Origin: Strigamia acuminata
Taxonomy: Eukaryota; Arthropoda; Chilopoda; Geophilomorpha; Linotaeniidae
Direction: 5' to 3'
NCBI GenBank assembly: GCA_949358305.1
Contig: OX442322.1
Coordinates: 6,510,001 to 6,574,000 of the forward strand
Length of the DNA: 64,000 nucleotides
The notes under the pieces were generated by a model. That model had not been told where the DNA came from, made no database searches, and saw only the letters and a program-made list of their open reading frames with translations. Within the stretch, counting starts at the first letter, position 1, and the number at the start of each line of letters is the position of its first letter. Positions 10,396 through 20,926 of this stretch are shown here, piece by piece. Made by a program: the position numbers and the translations under genes.

Positions 10396-13300
10396 GCAGA
10401 CGGAACAAGGACCAGGTCTGTCACAGCCCAAATAGTTGTAACAACAGGTCTAGAAAGCTTTGGAAGCTATGGTGTAGTAGTAGGAGATTTAGGAAAGGAT
10501 GATAGTTTGCAACCAGATGAGTGGGAAGAGGTTTTCAGGACTTTTGGTTCTAACATAGGGACATTGGAAGCAGAGGGGGAAACAGAATTAGTGCAAATGG
10601 AAAACACGCCTAAAGTTAAGGACATTCCAGAACAATTCGACCTTTGTACAGTGGAAGAGGGGGAAAACACGCCTAGCTATGAGGACATTCCCAACCACTA
10701 TGATCTCTGTGATGGGGAATTAATAGAAGCTGAAGTTGAATTTTATTCTAAGGTTGCAATTGTCAAGAGGGAGGACTCAGTGTTGGGAACAAGTGACACA
10801 CCAGTGGGTACACAGGTCACTGACCTCCCAGTGCAATGGGTCAGCCAGAAGTTACAGGACAGAGAAATAGTACGCATTGTCAACCACGATCATGAAGAAA
10901 ACACAACGCAATGGGGTGGGCAATGGCAATTTTTCTGGAATTTTCTCCTGTATGGGTTTTATACTTTGATATTTATTTGTGGATTCTCCATAGAATTCTT
11001 GGTGTGGGCGGGATCCCAGTCAGGACCTGCAGCCAGGTATCTCTATAAGTGTATGATTTATTTGTTCCAAGGCCTAGTTAAACAAGGGGCAAGAGTTTTG
11101 CCAGTTGCTAGGAGGACAAGAAAATGGGGAGAGTCACAAATTAGAGTAATCAACAGTAATTGGTTTAAATTTCGGCGCAAATTTAGATTTTTTTCCAAGA
11201 AATGGTATAGGACTAAGATAGGCTTTAAGGTTAATAGTTGGAGACTATCAAGAAGGTTTTACAAAAGGGTGGCTCACAAATGGAGATCCCGGGGCACAGT
11301 AAGTGCAGTAACTTGGAATATATTAGAGGTACAGAGAAGGGAAGATAAGGTAATACATCATGTGGGTGGGTTAAAGGCCCTTAGGATTAATCCCATAACG
11401 CATCTGTACTGGGTAGCAGCAAGCATAGGAGACGTGCCAGTCAGCTTAATGATAGACACTGGTGCATCTGGTAGCGTGTTGGCCATTGGCATATGGCAGG
11501 AATTGTTAGCTCGTAATGTAACGTATGAAGAGGACAAGGTAGATTGTGTTCTCACAGGAGTGACAGGCGATGACATGAAACTAATAAAGAAAGTGAAGTT
11601 GCACATCACAGTAGGGGACGCAAGTGTCAACCATTGGGTATATATCTATACAACTGATACAGACCGCAAGGGGAGACTAAGTGGAATTATGGGATTGGAT
11701 TTACTACAGCAGTTTAAGGCTAAGATAGATACGGAAACTCACGAAATACGCTTTCCGGACTCAACGAAGCCAGTGCACGTATTAGCCAACGTTACTTACA
11801 GACGGAAGAAGCTGGAGGAATATGGTTTCCCTCCAGTACAGAAAAGTTGTGATGATTTTCTATTGGCACTACAAGACCCAGCTAGTGTTAAAGAGGAATT
11901 GCCATGGCAACAACTTCCAAGGGAGCTAGTGTTTAATGTGGATAATTGGTGGGAAAGTCAGAAGGGGGGAGACTCATTTTTCAATTATATCGAAGAGATG
12001 GACTCACTCATTCAGACTAATCCTTTTGGAATGGGAGACGGCGACGGGTACTCAATTACAACAGTACTGCCAGCCAAGCCTACCATCACTTTGGCAGACT
12101 TCAAATTAGACCATTTGGAAGACTTGAACAGGTCATTAATTGAGGAATTGATTACTGAATATATTGACGTGTTTGCGATGGACATTTTTGGGTTAGGTTG
12201 TACGGATAAAATGGAACACCGGATACACCTCACAGATGAAGTGCCAGTTAGTAAGAGACCTTACACAGTGCTGGAAGCACAAATGAAGGTTTTGAAAGGG
12301 ATCATAGATCAGTTGTTAGAGGCGGGGATAATTGAAAATAGCACCTCACCTTATGCAGCACCTTGCATGTTGGTCAATGCACCAGGCAAAGCACCACGCT
12401 TGGTAATTGATTACAGAGGGTTAAATGTTAAGATCGTATCAGATCAATATCCGTTACCATTGATAGAGATTTTACTGTCACAATTAGGGGACGGGAGGAT
12501 TTTTTCTTCGATGGACTGCAGTAATGGGTTTTGGCAGGTACCAGTGGCAGTGGGCGACCGACAGAAAACGGCGTTTATCACTCCTTTTGGGCTGTACCAA
12601 TGGACAAGAGTACCAATGGGGTTAAAAACCTCACCTGCAGGATTTCAGCGTTTGTTGAGTAAGACCTTGGAAGGCATTAACAAAAGTGGGGTATTTGTAG
12701 ATGACGTATTGGGATGGACAGCAAATTTTATAGAGCATCCATCGTTGTTGCGTCAGATATTTCAAAGGTTTAGGGAGGCCAAGTTAAAACTGAAGCCACC
12801 AAAATGTCAATTGGGGGTGACAGAGGTTACATATTTAGGCCATGTGATTGGAGAGGGAACAATTAGACCAATTGAATCCAAGGTCCAAGCTCTGGAGAAG
12901 TGTCGAGCACCAAGGAATGTACCAGAAGTACGGAGTTATTTGGGGATGACAGGTTATTATAGGCGGTTTATAAAGAATTTTTCAACTATAGCTTCACCCC
13001 TTACAAATTTACTCAAGAAAGATACAGTGTTTGACTAGGGAGAGGCCCAACAGTTAGCCTATGAGACATTAAAGGGACAGCTGATTAAGGGACCAATCCT
13101 GATTTTGCCAGACTGGAAAGAGAAGTTCTTTCTAGAAACAGATGCTAGTGGACAAGGGTTAGGAGCGATTTTACAACAACAAGTAAATGGTAGAATGCAC
13201 CCCGTAGCATTTGCGAGTAGGCGGCTGAACAGGGCAGAGCAATGCTACCCAGCAGTGCATTTGGAAGCAATGGGATGCGTTTTCGGTGTGAAGCATTTCA

Positions 13301-15123
13301 CCTATTATTTAATGGGCAGAAAATTTACACTTATCACGGATCATGCACCTCTCACCTTCCTTTTGCAAAACTCGCATGCGAAAGCGCAGTTCACTAGGTG
13401 GAGTATGAAACTCCAAGAATATGATTACGACATCGTGTACAAACCAGGGCCACAAAATAAAGCGGACTTTTTGTCACGATTACTACCACAGGACAGTGGG
13501 AGCGAAACAATTGGTATCAACGTTCTAAATTCGAAGGATATGTTGTTGATCGATTGGATTCCGCAGAGAATAGTTGAGGCGCAATCAGCCGACCCCAAAT
13601 TGGAATTTTTGATTAGGGCAGCCAGGGGCGAGACAGCTCAATTCAAGAGCAAGTTTCCCACATGGGATTCCTATTATTTAACGGATGATGGCATGCTGTA
13701 TTTGGCTAGAAGTATTCATGGGGAGGTGATTTCGATTTTGGTTGTACCAGAAGCCATGGTACCAGCTGTGCTAATACATGAACACAACCGAGAAGGAGCG
13801 GGTCATTTTGGCATTGAGAAGATGTTCGAGACCATTAGGCAGAAGTACTATTGGCCGGGCATCTACAAGGACATCAGGCAACATGTCAAGTCATGTGACC
13901 AATGCAACGCTAGGAAGGGACCAAAGGGAAAGGCCCCAATTCAAATGTTTCAGCCGGTGGGAGTACCATTAGAGCGAATGGGTTGTGATATTTTGGGTCC
14001 TTTAAAAACCACGGACAGAGGCAACCAGTTCATTATCGTGGCGGTTGACTATTTTAGCAAATGGCCGGAAGCCATGCCTTTGAGAGATCAAAGAGCCGAA
14101 ACAATCGTTGCGGCACTGGACTTGATGCTCATAAACAGATATGGTCCAATGAAAACAATTTTGACGGATCAAGGGACGCCATTTATGTCAAAAGTTTTTA
14201 ACGATTGGTGTGGAAGTTTAGGTATTGAGCACGTGAATACCACTTCATATAGACCACAGTGTAATGGTCAAGTTGAGCGTTTTAATGCAACAATAGCAGC
14301 CACATTGTCGCATTTGTTAACAGAAGGGCATGACGATTGGGATATGCAAATTGGAAGGGTTCTTATGGCATATCGATTTGCAGTACACAAGGTGACTGGA
14401 CACACCCCAGTGTATTTGTTCACGTCAAGGGATCCATTTGGTACGGTTGAGATGCTTACTAGGGATAGTTCAAGCTCAATTAAGTATATCGCACATCGCA
14501 GTGAAGCGATGCAAAATACGTTTGGTCGTGTTAAAAAGGCATTGACTGACTTTTCAGAATTTCAACATCTGCAGAGTTTGTCCACGGCAAGAGATAAACA
14601 CATTGATGTGGGAGATTTGGTTTTCCTTAAGCATGTTCGCATTAAACCAGGGAAAATTAAAAAGTTGGCACAACCACATCAGGGGCCATTCAGAGTAGTA
14701 GCGCGTTTGAATGAAGTCAATTATAGAATAAGATTGATGTCAGACCCATCTAAAGAGCAAACTGTACATGTGGATAGATTAAACAAGATAATGGAACCGA
14801 AAACTTATCCCTATTTGGAGTTTGAAGACGAAAAAGCAGAAGAGTCTGGGGAGAGTGAGTCAAACTCGGATACAGATTCGGATAGCGAATTGGACTGGGG
14901 AGAGGAAATTTCCCAGAGAGGATATGCAAAACAGGCCAAAAAGGCACAGGTGGAAGACATGCAGGCCGATGAGCAATTGGCCGAGGCGCAAGCAGATCAG
15001 TTGAATGTTGAGGAAGTTGTTGAGCGCAGGTACCCCAAGCGCATAACGAGACCTCCAAAACGTTTGGGCGAATATGAAATGGCCAAATTATTGTGGAGAA
15101 TTTTCGGAGGAAAAACTGATTAA
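10396..15123 (+). pseudogene. pol: Pol of the H element with one nonsense codon
   Basis: The frame opens at 10396, just after the gag stop, in the +1 frame and without overlap; no early ATG is evident. Counting residues from the Leu codon at 10507: two repeats of the type ENTPxxxDIPxxxDLC (about 32-71); a strongly hydrophobic segment rich in Phe and Leu (about 141-167), unusual for Pol; a very basic stretch (200-260); protease DTGAS near 317; reverse transcriptase with Phe-Val-Asp-Asp near 729. A TAG at 13036-13038 replaces the Trp codon expected between RT and RNase H. Beyond it RNase H (TDASG near 13141), integrase HHCC (13780-13910) and DDE residues (about 13987, 14167, 14275) are intact, ending at 15123. 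One substitution disables an otherwise complete gene. Confidence 0.92.
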
Positions 15124-15556
15124 TTTAGTTCTTTTTTTTTGGCATTGGCTATGTTCATTTTCTTTTGGAATTTTTTTTTTGTTGTTTGTTGGGATTTTTT
15201 TTTCCTCAACCATTTATTGGATAGTTTTGCATGAGACAAGGAATTTCTTTTTTTTTATATACTTAAATCAGATTTTTTTTTTGAAAATTTTACGGAATCT
15301 TGTTTGGTGTTTTGAGGAGATTTTTTTTTTGAGGCATTAAATAATTTATTCATGGTTGATTTTTTTGGTGTGAAAGGAAGTATGCCGGGTGTTAAAATTG
15401 AAATTAGTTGAGGTTTTCAATTTTTAGTGCAAGTTTTGTTCGGTGATTTGTTTCCCAATGGAACTGTAAACGGAATTGGAAGCTGCAGCGAGTGTTGGAT
15501 TGAATAAGAGATTAGGCATATATGTTTGGTTCGGCACAGGGCGCAAAGAATTTTTT
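15124..15556 (+). other. H element, T-tract-rich region after pol
   Basis: Non-coding on this strand and marked by repeated runs of 8-10 T (near 15130, 15170, 15198, 15248, 15280, 15320). It serves as the 3' flank of the antisense gene that ends at 15566. Confidence 0.6.
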
Positions 15557-15562
15557 TTTATT
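15557..15562 (-). terminator. Polyadenylation signal of the antisense gene
   Basis: AATAAA on the minus strand, starting four bases after the stop codon of antisense exon 2 and followed by an A-rich run. Its position supports a real minus-strand transcript end. Confidence 0.6.
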
Positions 15563-15565
15563 CGA

Positions 15566-16179
15566 TTAGCATGGGGGTGGTGCGTCGGCGTCATCGGCAA
15601 GCGTTTGGTTCTCCAGACGTTGGGAAATTTCGCCAATGTCATCCATAGGTTCGATGGTGTCAGCGCTGAAAAAGGGAAGAAAGTTAGCACGGAGAAAGAA
15701 ATTTGGAATTGCAGGCGCCATTATCTCGATGCGTGGATAAAGGAATTTTTTTAATGGAATTGGTTATGTTCGAGATAGGAAAGTACTTACGGTTGGTTGA
15801 GTGCGGAGTAAGGACCTGCAGGGCCAAAGCGGTATATTTCGAGGCCAGGGGGATCGACAAGCGTAATACTTGGACCCGATACGCCGTTTAGGGCCAGTTC
15901 CTCGGCGAAATATTCGTCACATTCATCGTCGGAGGACGGTTGGTCGAGGAATGCGTAATCATAAGCCTGTGAGTGCGCTGCTGACGGGTTTTCCATGCCG
16001 GCAGGCAGCACCGTGAGAGATGAGACAAGCGCGTGGCCATCCACGCTGACATCGAGGTGATCGAACGGGAATTCCGATTCATCGAAATTTTCCGCCCGAT
16101 CGTCGGTTGAACCAAAGTGTAGAAGCTCGTCCCGCGCGCAGACATTGTCGTCAATCGAGTGGTTGGTGATGTTGTCCAT
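15566..16179 (-). CDS. Spliced antisense gene of the H element (two exons, acidic protein)
   Basis: Exon 1 runs from an ATG at 16179 (A at -3, G at +4) to 15791; the intron is 15790-15666 (125 bp); exon 2 is 15665-15566. The donor is CC|GTAAGT and the acceptor is a pyrimidine run ending TTTTTCAG. The donor overlaps an in-frame TAA, so unspliced translation would stop there, while splicing keeps the frame open for 32 more residues to TAA at 15568-15566. The predicted protein is about 162 residues and strongly acidic, with Ser-Asp-Asp-Glu-Cys-Asp-Glu clusters and no membrane segment. The exons are less T-rich and more CpG-containing than their flanks. The frame also extends upstream to 16356 with a weaker ATG. 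I do not recognise the protein. Position and splicing recall antisense genes of some retroviruses and plant retrotransposons; a regulatory role is only a guess. Confidence 0.7.
15666..15790 (-). other. Predicted intron of the antisense gene
   Basis: 125 bp with GTAAGT at its start (15790-15785) and a C/T-rich tract then CAG at its end. Removing it joins phase-compatible open frames. Confidence 0.65.
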
Positions 16180-17026
16180 TGTTGTAGGTTGTGGTGGGAA
16201 CAAAGTTGGGATTGTGTTTGGAGTGATTGTAAAAATTCCGAATTGCAATGCAAACAGGAAGTTGAATTTTAAGATTTTTTTTGATTTGGATTGGTTTTTG
16301 CTAATCCTGGTAGATTGGGTTTTGCCAATCAGGGTCATTTTAGTTATGACACCCATAGGAATGACATGGATACAGATCCACCTTGCATTCCAAGAGTCAA
16401 GACAATAGGGGGATTAACGAGGGGATTAAAAAGGGGGAGAGTTATGCAGTCTTGATGACCCTTTTTGTATATTCTTTACAAACACTTAATATTTTAGTGT
16501 ATTGGGGTATTTTTTTTTGTGTGCATTTTTGTTTTCTCATCTTTCTTGAATCTTTTCTCTTCTTTTTGAAATTTTGGTGTTTTGACAAATACATTGTTTT
16601 GGAATTTTACCGATAATATTTTGGAATATTTTTTTTTGGACTTATTGTGAATTTTCCAAGTAATTGGTGGTGGATCATTTTATTGAAAAGACTTTTGTTG
16701 TTCAGTATTATGACGAAAATTATAATCACAGAATTTTGTGTATTACCAGTCGTTGATGTAATACGACGTTTTTGTGAAAGTTGTTTTATTACACGTTTTG
16801 ATGAATTGTCGTGTTGAAAGTTGGCAAATGGTGATGTTGTTATTGTATTTATTGGTTTACTTGCAGAGTTTTTTTTTTGTTGTTTTTGTTTGTTGTTTGG
16901 TTTGAGCATGTTATGTTTTTGTATGAATTGCATTTTGTGTGGTTTGATGTGTTGCAGTGAAGACATTCCAGAGGACTGGAAAGAGTTGTGACTCAAACAC
17001 TCGTAGGACTAGGAGTTGTTTTCGTC
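16180..17026. other. H element, region between the antisense gene and the PPT
   Basis: T-rich on the + strand with no convincing sense frame. It should contain the promoter of the minus-strand transcript; a TATACAAAA-like sequence on the minus strand near 16467-16475 is a weak candidate. Confidence 0.5.
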
Positions 17027-17034
17027 AGGGGAGA
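17027..17034 (+). promoter_or_regulatory. Polypurine tract of the H element
   Basis: AGGGGAGA directly abuts the 3' LTR start at 17035. Confidence 0.85.
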
Positions 17035-17891
17035 TGTCACAAGCAAAATATGGCAGCCCCAGTGCAGCACTGCAATGCACATCAAGAGTGCAACTTAATA
17101 GTGTGACTCCATCTTGGGCACTCAAACACCTGTTATGAGTCATTGATTCTGGGAAACTGGGCAATTAGAAGATTACAGTGAAGGAGGAGTCAAGTACATC
17201 ACTTGCTCTCAGTTGTACATATGAAATAGCACTGTTGGTGACACTGCCCAGATTAGCAGCGGGTGGGAACTCACATTCCCACACCTGTGAAAAGGACAGT
17301 GAAAGCACAGTTGCCTTCAGAACTTCAACTAGACCACAGCTCCAGTTTTGTTTCCAGTTTTGGTGAAGCCTAACAGCCAAGAGTGTGCTACACCAGGACC
17401 ACTAAGCATGGGTTGGACTCAGCAGATATATGCCTAAAAACCAGGACCTTCTTCTAAAACCAGCCAAGAAGCCACAACTGAAAAGCCAGCAATGTTCCAG
17501 TCCAGTAGGAACACTGAACCTTTGAAAAGACTTGTGTGTGTTTGTGTTTTGTGCAACTAGACCAAGAAAATTGTGAGTAGTCCATTCCATTTGCCACCAT
17601 TTTACTTTCTTGTCTTTTTATTGTTGTTAGAATGATTGAATTGTTAGCTATGCGTATTATATTTAGCTTAGCGTGATAATTGCCCTGTATTTGCAATTAT
17701 TACTTGTGCAGATTGTTAGTAATTAATTGGCGTGAGCCAGCCTTATAAATAGGCGAATTAAATATCCATTTTTCTTTACTTTTATCTTAACATTGATTTA
17801 ATAAACGAATTACATCTTAAGATGAAGTCTTGTTTGATTACACATTGGTTCACATTAAATTCCGCCGATTCACGAAAAAGACCTTGCCACA
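17035..17891 (+). repeat. H element 3' LTR
   Basis: 857 bp, matching 7681-8537 apart from one difference noticed by eye. It is followed by the ATAG target duplication. Confidence 0.95.
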
Positions 17892-17895
17892 ATAG

Positions 17896-18489
17896 CTAAA
17901 CTTCCAGAGTGATTTAATGCCGATTCACGCTTATAACAACACGTGAACTTCTAACTTTTATCGGGACGCCGATATTTTACCAATTGTTGCGAACAATTCT
18001 TTTAAATTCTTTGGTCAAAGAATATTATTGAAAACTACTTACGGTTGAAGCTAGTTTTCCTGCTTGAGTCGGCTAACTGAATTAGCGTTGAAATCTCGTT
18101 TTGAAAAAGTGAAGAGGGGACGAAGGGACGAAGTCACTTATATCCACGTGTGTTACGAAGTGTTTGTGTGCAAAGAACCCTGGGAATTTTATTCCCTATT
18201 AATTGTCGGGTTCGAGGTTTAATCACACCTCGTAAATCTCGTATCCTCGTGAAGAGGCGAGATTATCACTTTTCAAAGTAATTCTCTGTATTTTAGTTAA
18301 AATACATACAAATATGACCAAATAATAAAATATTCTATCGAATATTTTAACTTATCGCAACAAATTCATATTTTAATATAAATTTCGATACTCTTCATAT
18401 CAAAGTGTCCCCCGGTGTTGAGATTTTCAATCACTACACCTGTTAGACATGTAAAATAATTACTGTCTCCAAGTTTTAAATAAAACTTA
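17896..18489 (-). other. Inner G1, spacer between pol remnant and H insertion
   Basis: Non-coding; matches, inverted, about 25910-26510 of the outer copy. It contains a PPT-like ACCGGGGGACAC on the minus strand near 18410-18420 and a perfect 9-bp hairpin at 18327-18348 (loop TATC). Confidence 0.7.
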
Positions 18490-18888
18490 TCAATTCCAAC
18501 AGAACTTTGCGGCTTTGCCGTGTTGTTGGTACGGTTTCTTAAATACTGCGGAAATATTTCGTACGAAATTTTCATCCGAATATTTAGGATTCGGCCTTCG
18601 CTCTCGTCGAGGACGAAGGCTAGTTCGAGGAACTACCGGTTGGGGTTTGCGGGGTTTTCAAGGTGGTTTCTTTGAAACTTCTCCTCTTTTTAACGCCGCT
18701 TTCTTTTCTATAGCTGTTAAGCGTTGTCTATGTCTATGTTTAGACTTAATGGGCGCAGATTTGTCAATTTGCACTGAAGTTGAGTCGGATAATTCCATTG
18801 GAATTTCTGAGGAAGTTTCAGGAATTAATTCCATTTCTTCAGCGTCCGGAAGTTGATTACTTTCGTCCATCCATTTAGGATTTTCTTG
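18490..18888 (-). pseudogene. pol: Pol C-terminal remnant of the inner G1 element
   Basis: Only the last 130 or so residues of Pol survive: the Ser/Glu-rich linker and the Lys/Arg-rich tail after integrase, homologous to 25503-25906. A CGA-to-TGA change at 18658-18660 interrupts it. Homology stops sharply at about 18888, where an inverted piece of leader and gag begins, so RT, RNase H and integrase are entirely missing. Confidence 0.88.
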
Positions 18889-19103
18889 CCCAATCAGAGA
18901 GGTGTATTGAAGTACCCATACTTCCATTTGAACTAGTGTGACCACTGCTTCGTTTGCGACCCTCCTGAACGTTTGCAACTTCATCGTTATCTCTCAGACT
19001 TAGGAAATTTTCTTAGTTTTATGTTTAGTTATGACCAGTAACCAGCATCACATGAACACCCGCGGTAAGGAAAGAACTTGTTTGACCAGTGGAATGAATC
19101 TAT
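18889..19103 (+). repeat. Fold-back (inverted) copy of leader and gag start
   Basis: About 215 bp in + orientation inside a minus-strand element. It matches the reverse complement of 19733-19945, the same element's leader end and first Gag codons. The two arms flank a 630-bp spacer. The joints are abrupt, with only a few bases of shared sequence. Confidence 0.88.
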
Positions 19104-19806
19104 CGAAACGATTGTTTGAACCTCTTATCGCATTTAAATTTGAATTCAAATTTCCAGCGAGATTCGGACAGCTAGTTGATCCATTGGGGAAGCTTGGAGT
19201 GGGGTTGGCCATATTAGGTGGACCCATATTCGCTCTGTTGAACGTATTCTCAAAGTTTCCGGGATTAGTAAATCCCCTTTGTTGGTTGCGAGCGAAGTTA
19301 TTCGCTCGTAATCGTTGTTGGAAAGCACGATTAAAATCTCCTGGTGTCAAATTCGCTTGATTTTGACGTGTAGGTTGTGCAGTTTTATTTCTATATCTAG
19401 AAATAGGCGTCGAAGGAGTGGGACTAAAATTATTTAATCTTTGGCTGGCTGGGGAATTAGGTTGCTCCGACGTAGCACGACGCGCGTGCACAAAATCTAA
19501 TACTTCGGTCAAAGATCTAAATTGGTTTGGGTTCAAACCGTGATCCTGACAAAATAGTAGACCGCCTCGGCCTAAATGAGAACCTTCAGGAATGCATTCC
19601 TCTTCTCCAGGCGGAGTAGGTTCACGTGGAATCCTATTTTCACCAGATGGTCCGGCTGTTTCATTTGAAACGCCATTGTGGACCGCGTGGTTTCCCACTT
19701 CTTCCATTCCATTAGGAACAGGTACAAACCCGGATAGATTCATTCCACCGGTCAAACAAGTTCTTTCCTTACCGCGGGTGTTCATGTGATGCTGGTTACT
19801 AGTCAT
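19104..19806 (-). pseudogene. gag: gag N-terminal part of the inner G1 element
   Basis: Begins at the ATG at 19806 and is open for about 230 residues. The N-terminus is like the outer copy, followed by an Asn/Phe/Arg-rich stretch (Asn-Phe-Ala-Arg-Asn-Gln-Gln-Arg-Gly) that the outer copy has lost. Capsid and zinc knuckle are missing because the fold-back inversion starts at about 19103; translation would run into the inverted segment and stop at 19048. Confidence 0.85.
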
Positions 19807-20906
19807 AACTAAACTTAAACTAAGAAAATTTCCTAAGTCTGAGAGATAACGATGAAGTTGCAAACGTTCAGGAGGGTCGCAAACGAAGCAGTGGTCACAC
19901 TATTCGAAAGGAAGTATGGGTACTTCCAGACACCTCTATGATTGGTCAAGCATCAACGCTAGTCTCGCGAGAGTAGAATCTCACCCGAGATTGGTGGAAA
20001 TCACTAAGTTCGTGAAACCTTAATCTGGTCAGATTTTCAGGGTTATGACGTAGTCGCAAAACAATATGGATACTTTTCAAAGTACTCTAAAACATTATCA
20101 AATTTATTTAATAAAAATGATCTTTATGAGAATTTTAAATTATTAAAACCCACAATTTTATAAGACGCGTCGAATCGTTTGAATCGACGGCTTCTCCGCA
20201 CAACTTGGTTGCTAGGCAACACGACAGTGAGAATTTTTCTTCGCTAAAATCCGAACGGTACTCCATTCGAAAATTTTGATTCCAACGCCTTGAAATCACG
20301 ATTTTTAACCAACATTTAAATGTAGATTACGTTTGTAAAATAAGGTAAACCATTTTGAAATAAAATATAAATTTTAATTCCTTCGACAAATGTCAATTTT
20401 CTTTCTATTTATTAAGACAAATAAATTTAGGTTTAACTTGAAGTCTCAAGCAAAATTACTTATTTAGAACATTCTAAAAAATAAGGCAACTGTTAAATTG
20501 ATAGAATTCTTTAAGAATTCCGTCAAAGTCAAACTTTTTCAAAATTAGGCCCAACCGCGTGGTTTTGTCACATTGTCGACGACAAAATGACGCTACCTGG
20601 GCGGGGTCAACTTTAACAAGCTCGGGCAAGATTTTTCCGTTCTCGGGGTTAGGCCTTTAGGCCTGACCACGCGGTAGAAATTATTAGTTTTGTTAAAACA
20701 CATAATTTCCACGACAGAAAATCGGAATAAAGTGAGTTACACTTATTATCTTTATTATCTTTAAGACAAAAATAAAATATATTAAACACTTATAAATCTC
20801 AAACGAAATTTATTTTTTACACACAAAAAATCACCATAAACGTTACACTACTCGAATTCATCATAGACATGCAAAACTTCAAATTTTATTTAAAATTTGG
20901 CAGCCT
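19807..20906 (-). other. Inner G1 leader
   Basis: Matches 538-1637 of the outer element, inverted. It is non-coding, with hairpins such as the GTTGCCTAGCAAC type near 20215 and the GAATTC pair near 20510. Confidence 0.75.
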
Positions 20907-20924
20907 ATCTCGGTAGAACCTCCA
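20907..20924 (-). promoter_or_regulatory. Primer-binding site, tRNA-Gln (inner G1)
   Basis: On the minus strand this is TGGAGGTTCTACCGAGAT, identical to 520-537, two bases from the LTR. Confidence 0.85.
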
Positions 20925-20926
20925 CT

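Larger units (their letters stand above)
7681..17891 (+). mobile_element. H element: Ty3/gypsy retrotransposon with tRNA-His primer and antisense gene
   Basis: 10,211 bp with two 857-bp LTRs that differ by eye at one position (T at about 8112, C at about 17466), a tRNA-His-type primer site, gag, pol, and about 1.9 kb after pol that holds a spliced antisense gene instead of env. It is the youngest of the three nested insertions. Pol carries one nonsense codon, so this copy is not autonomous despite its youth. Confidence 0.95.

Noticed and set aside
12690-12710. Phe-Val-Asp-Asp in H RT as an inactivating change
   Set aside because: An aromatic-x-Asp-Asp with Phe in the first position is common in active Ty3/gypsy reverse transcriptases.
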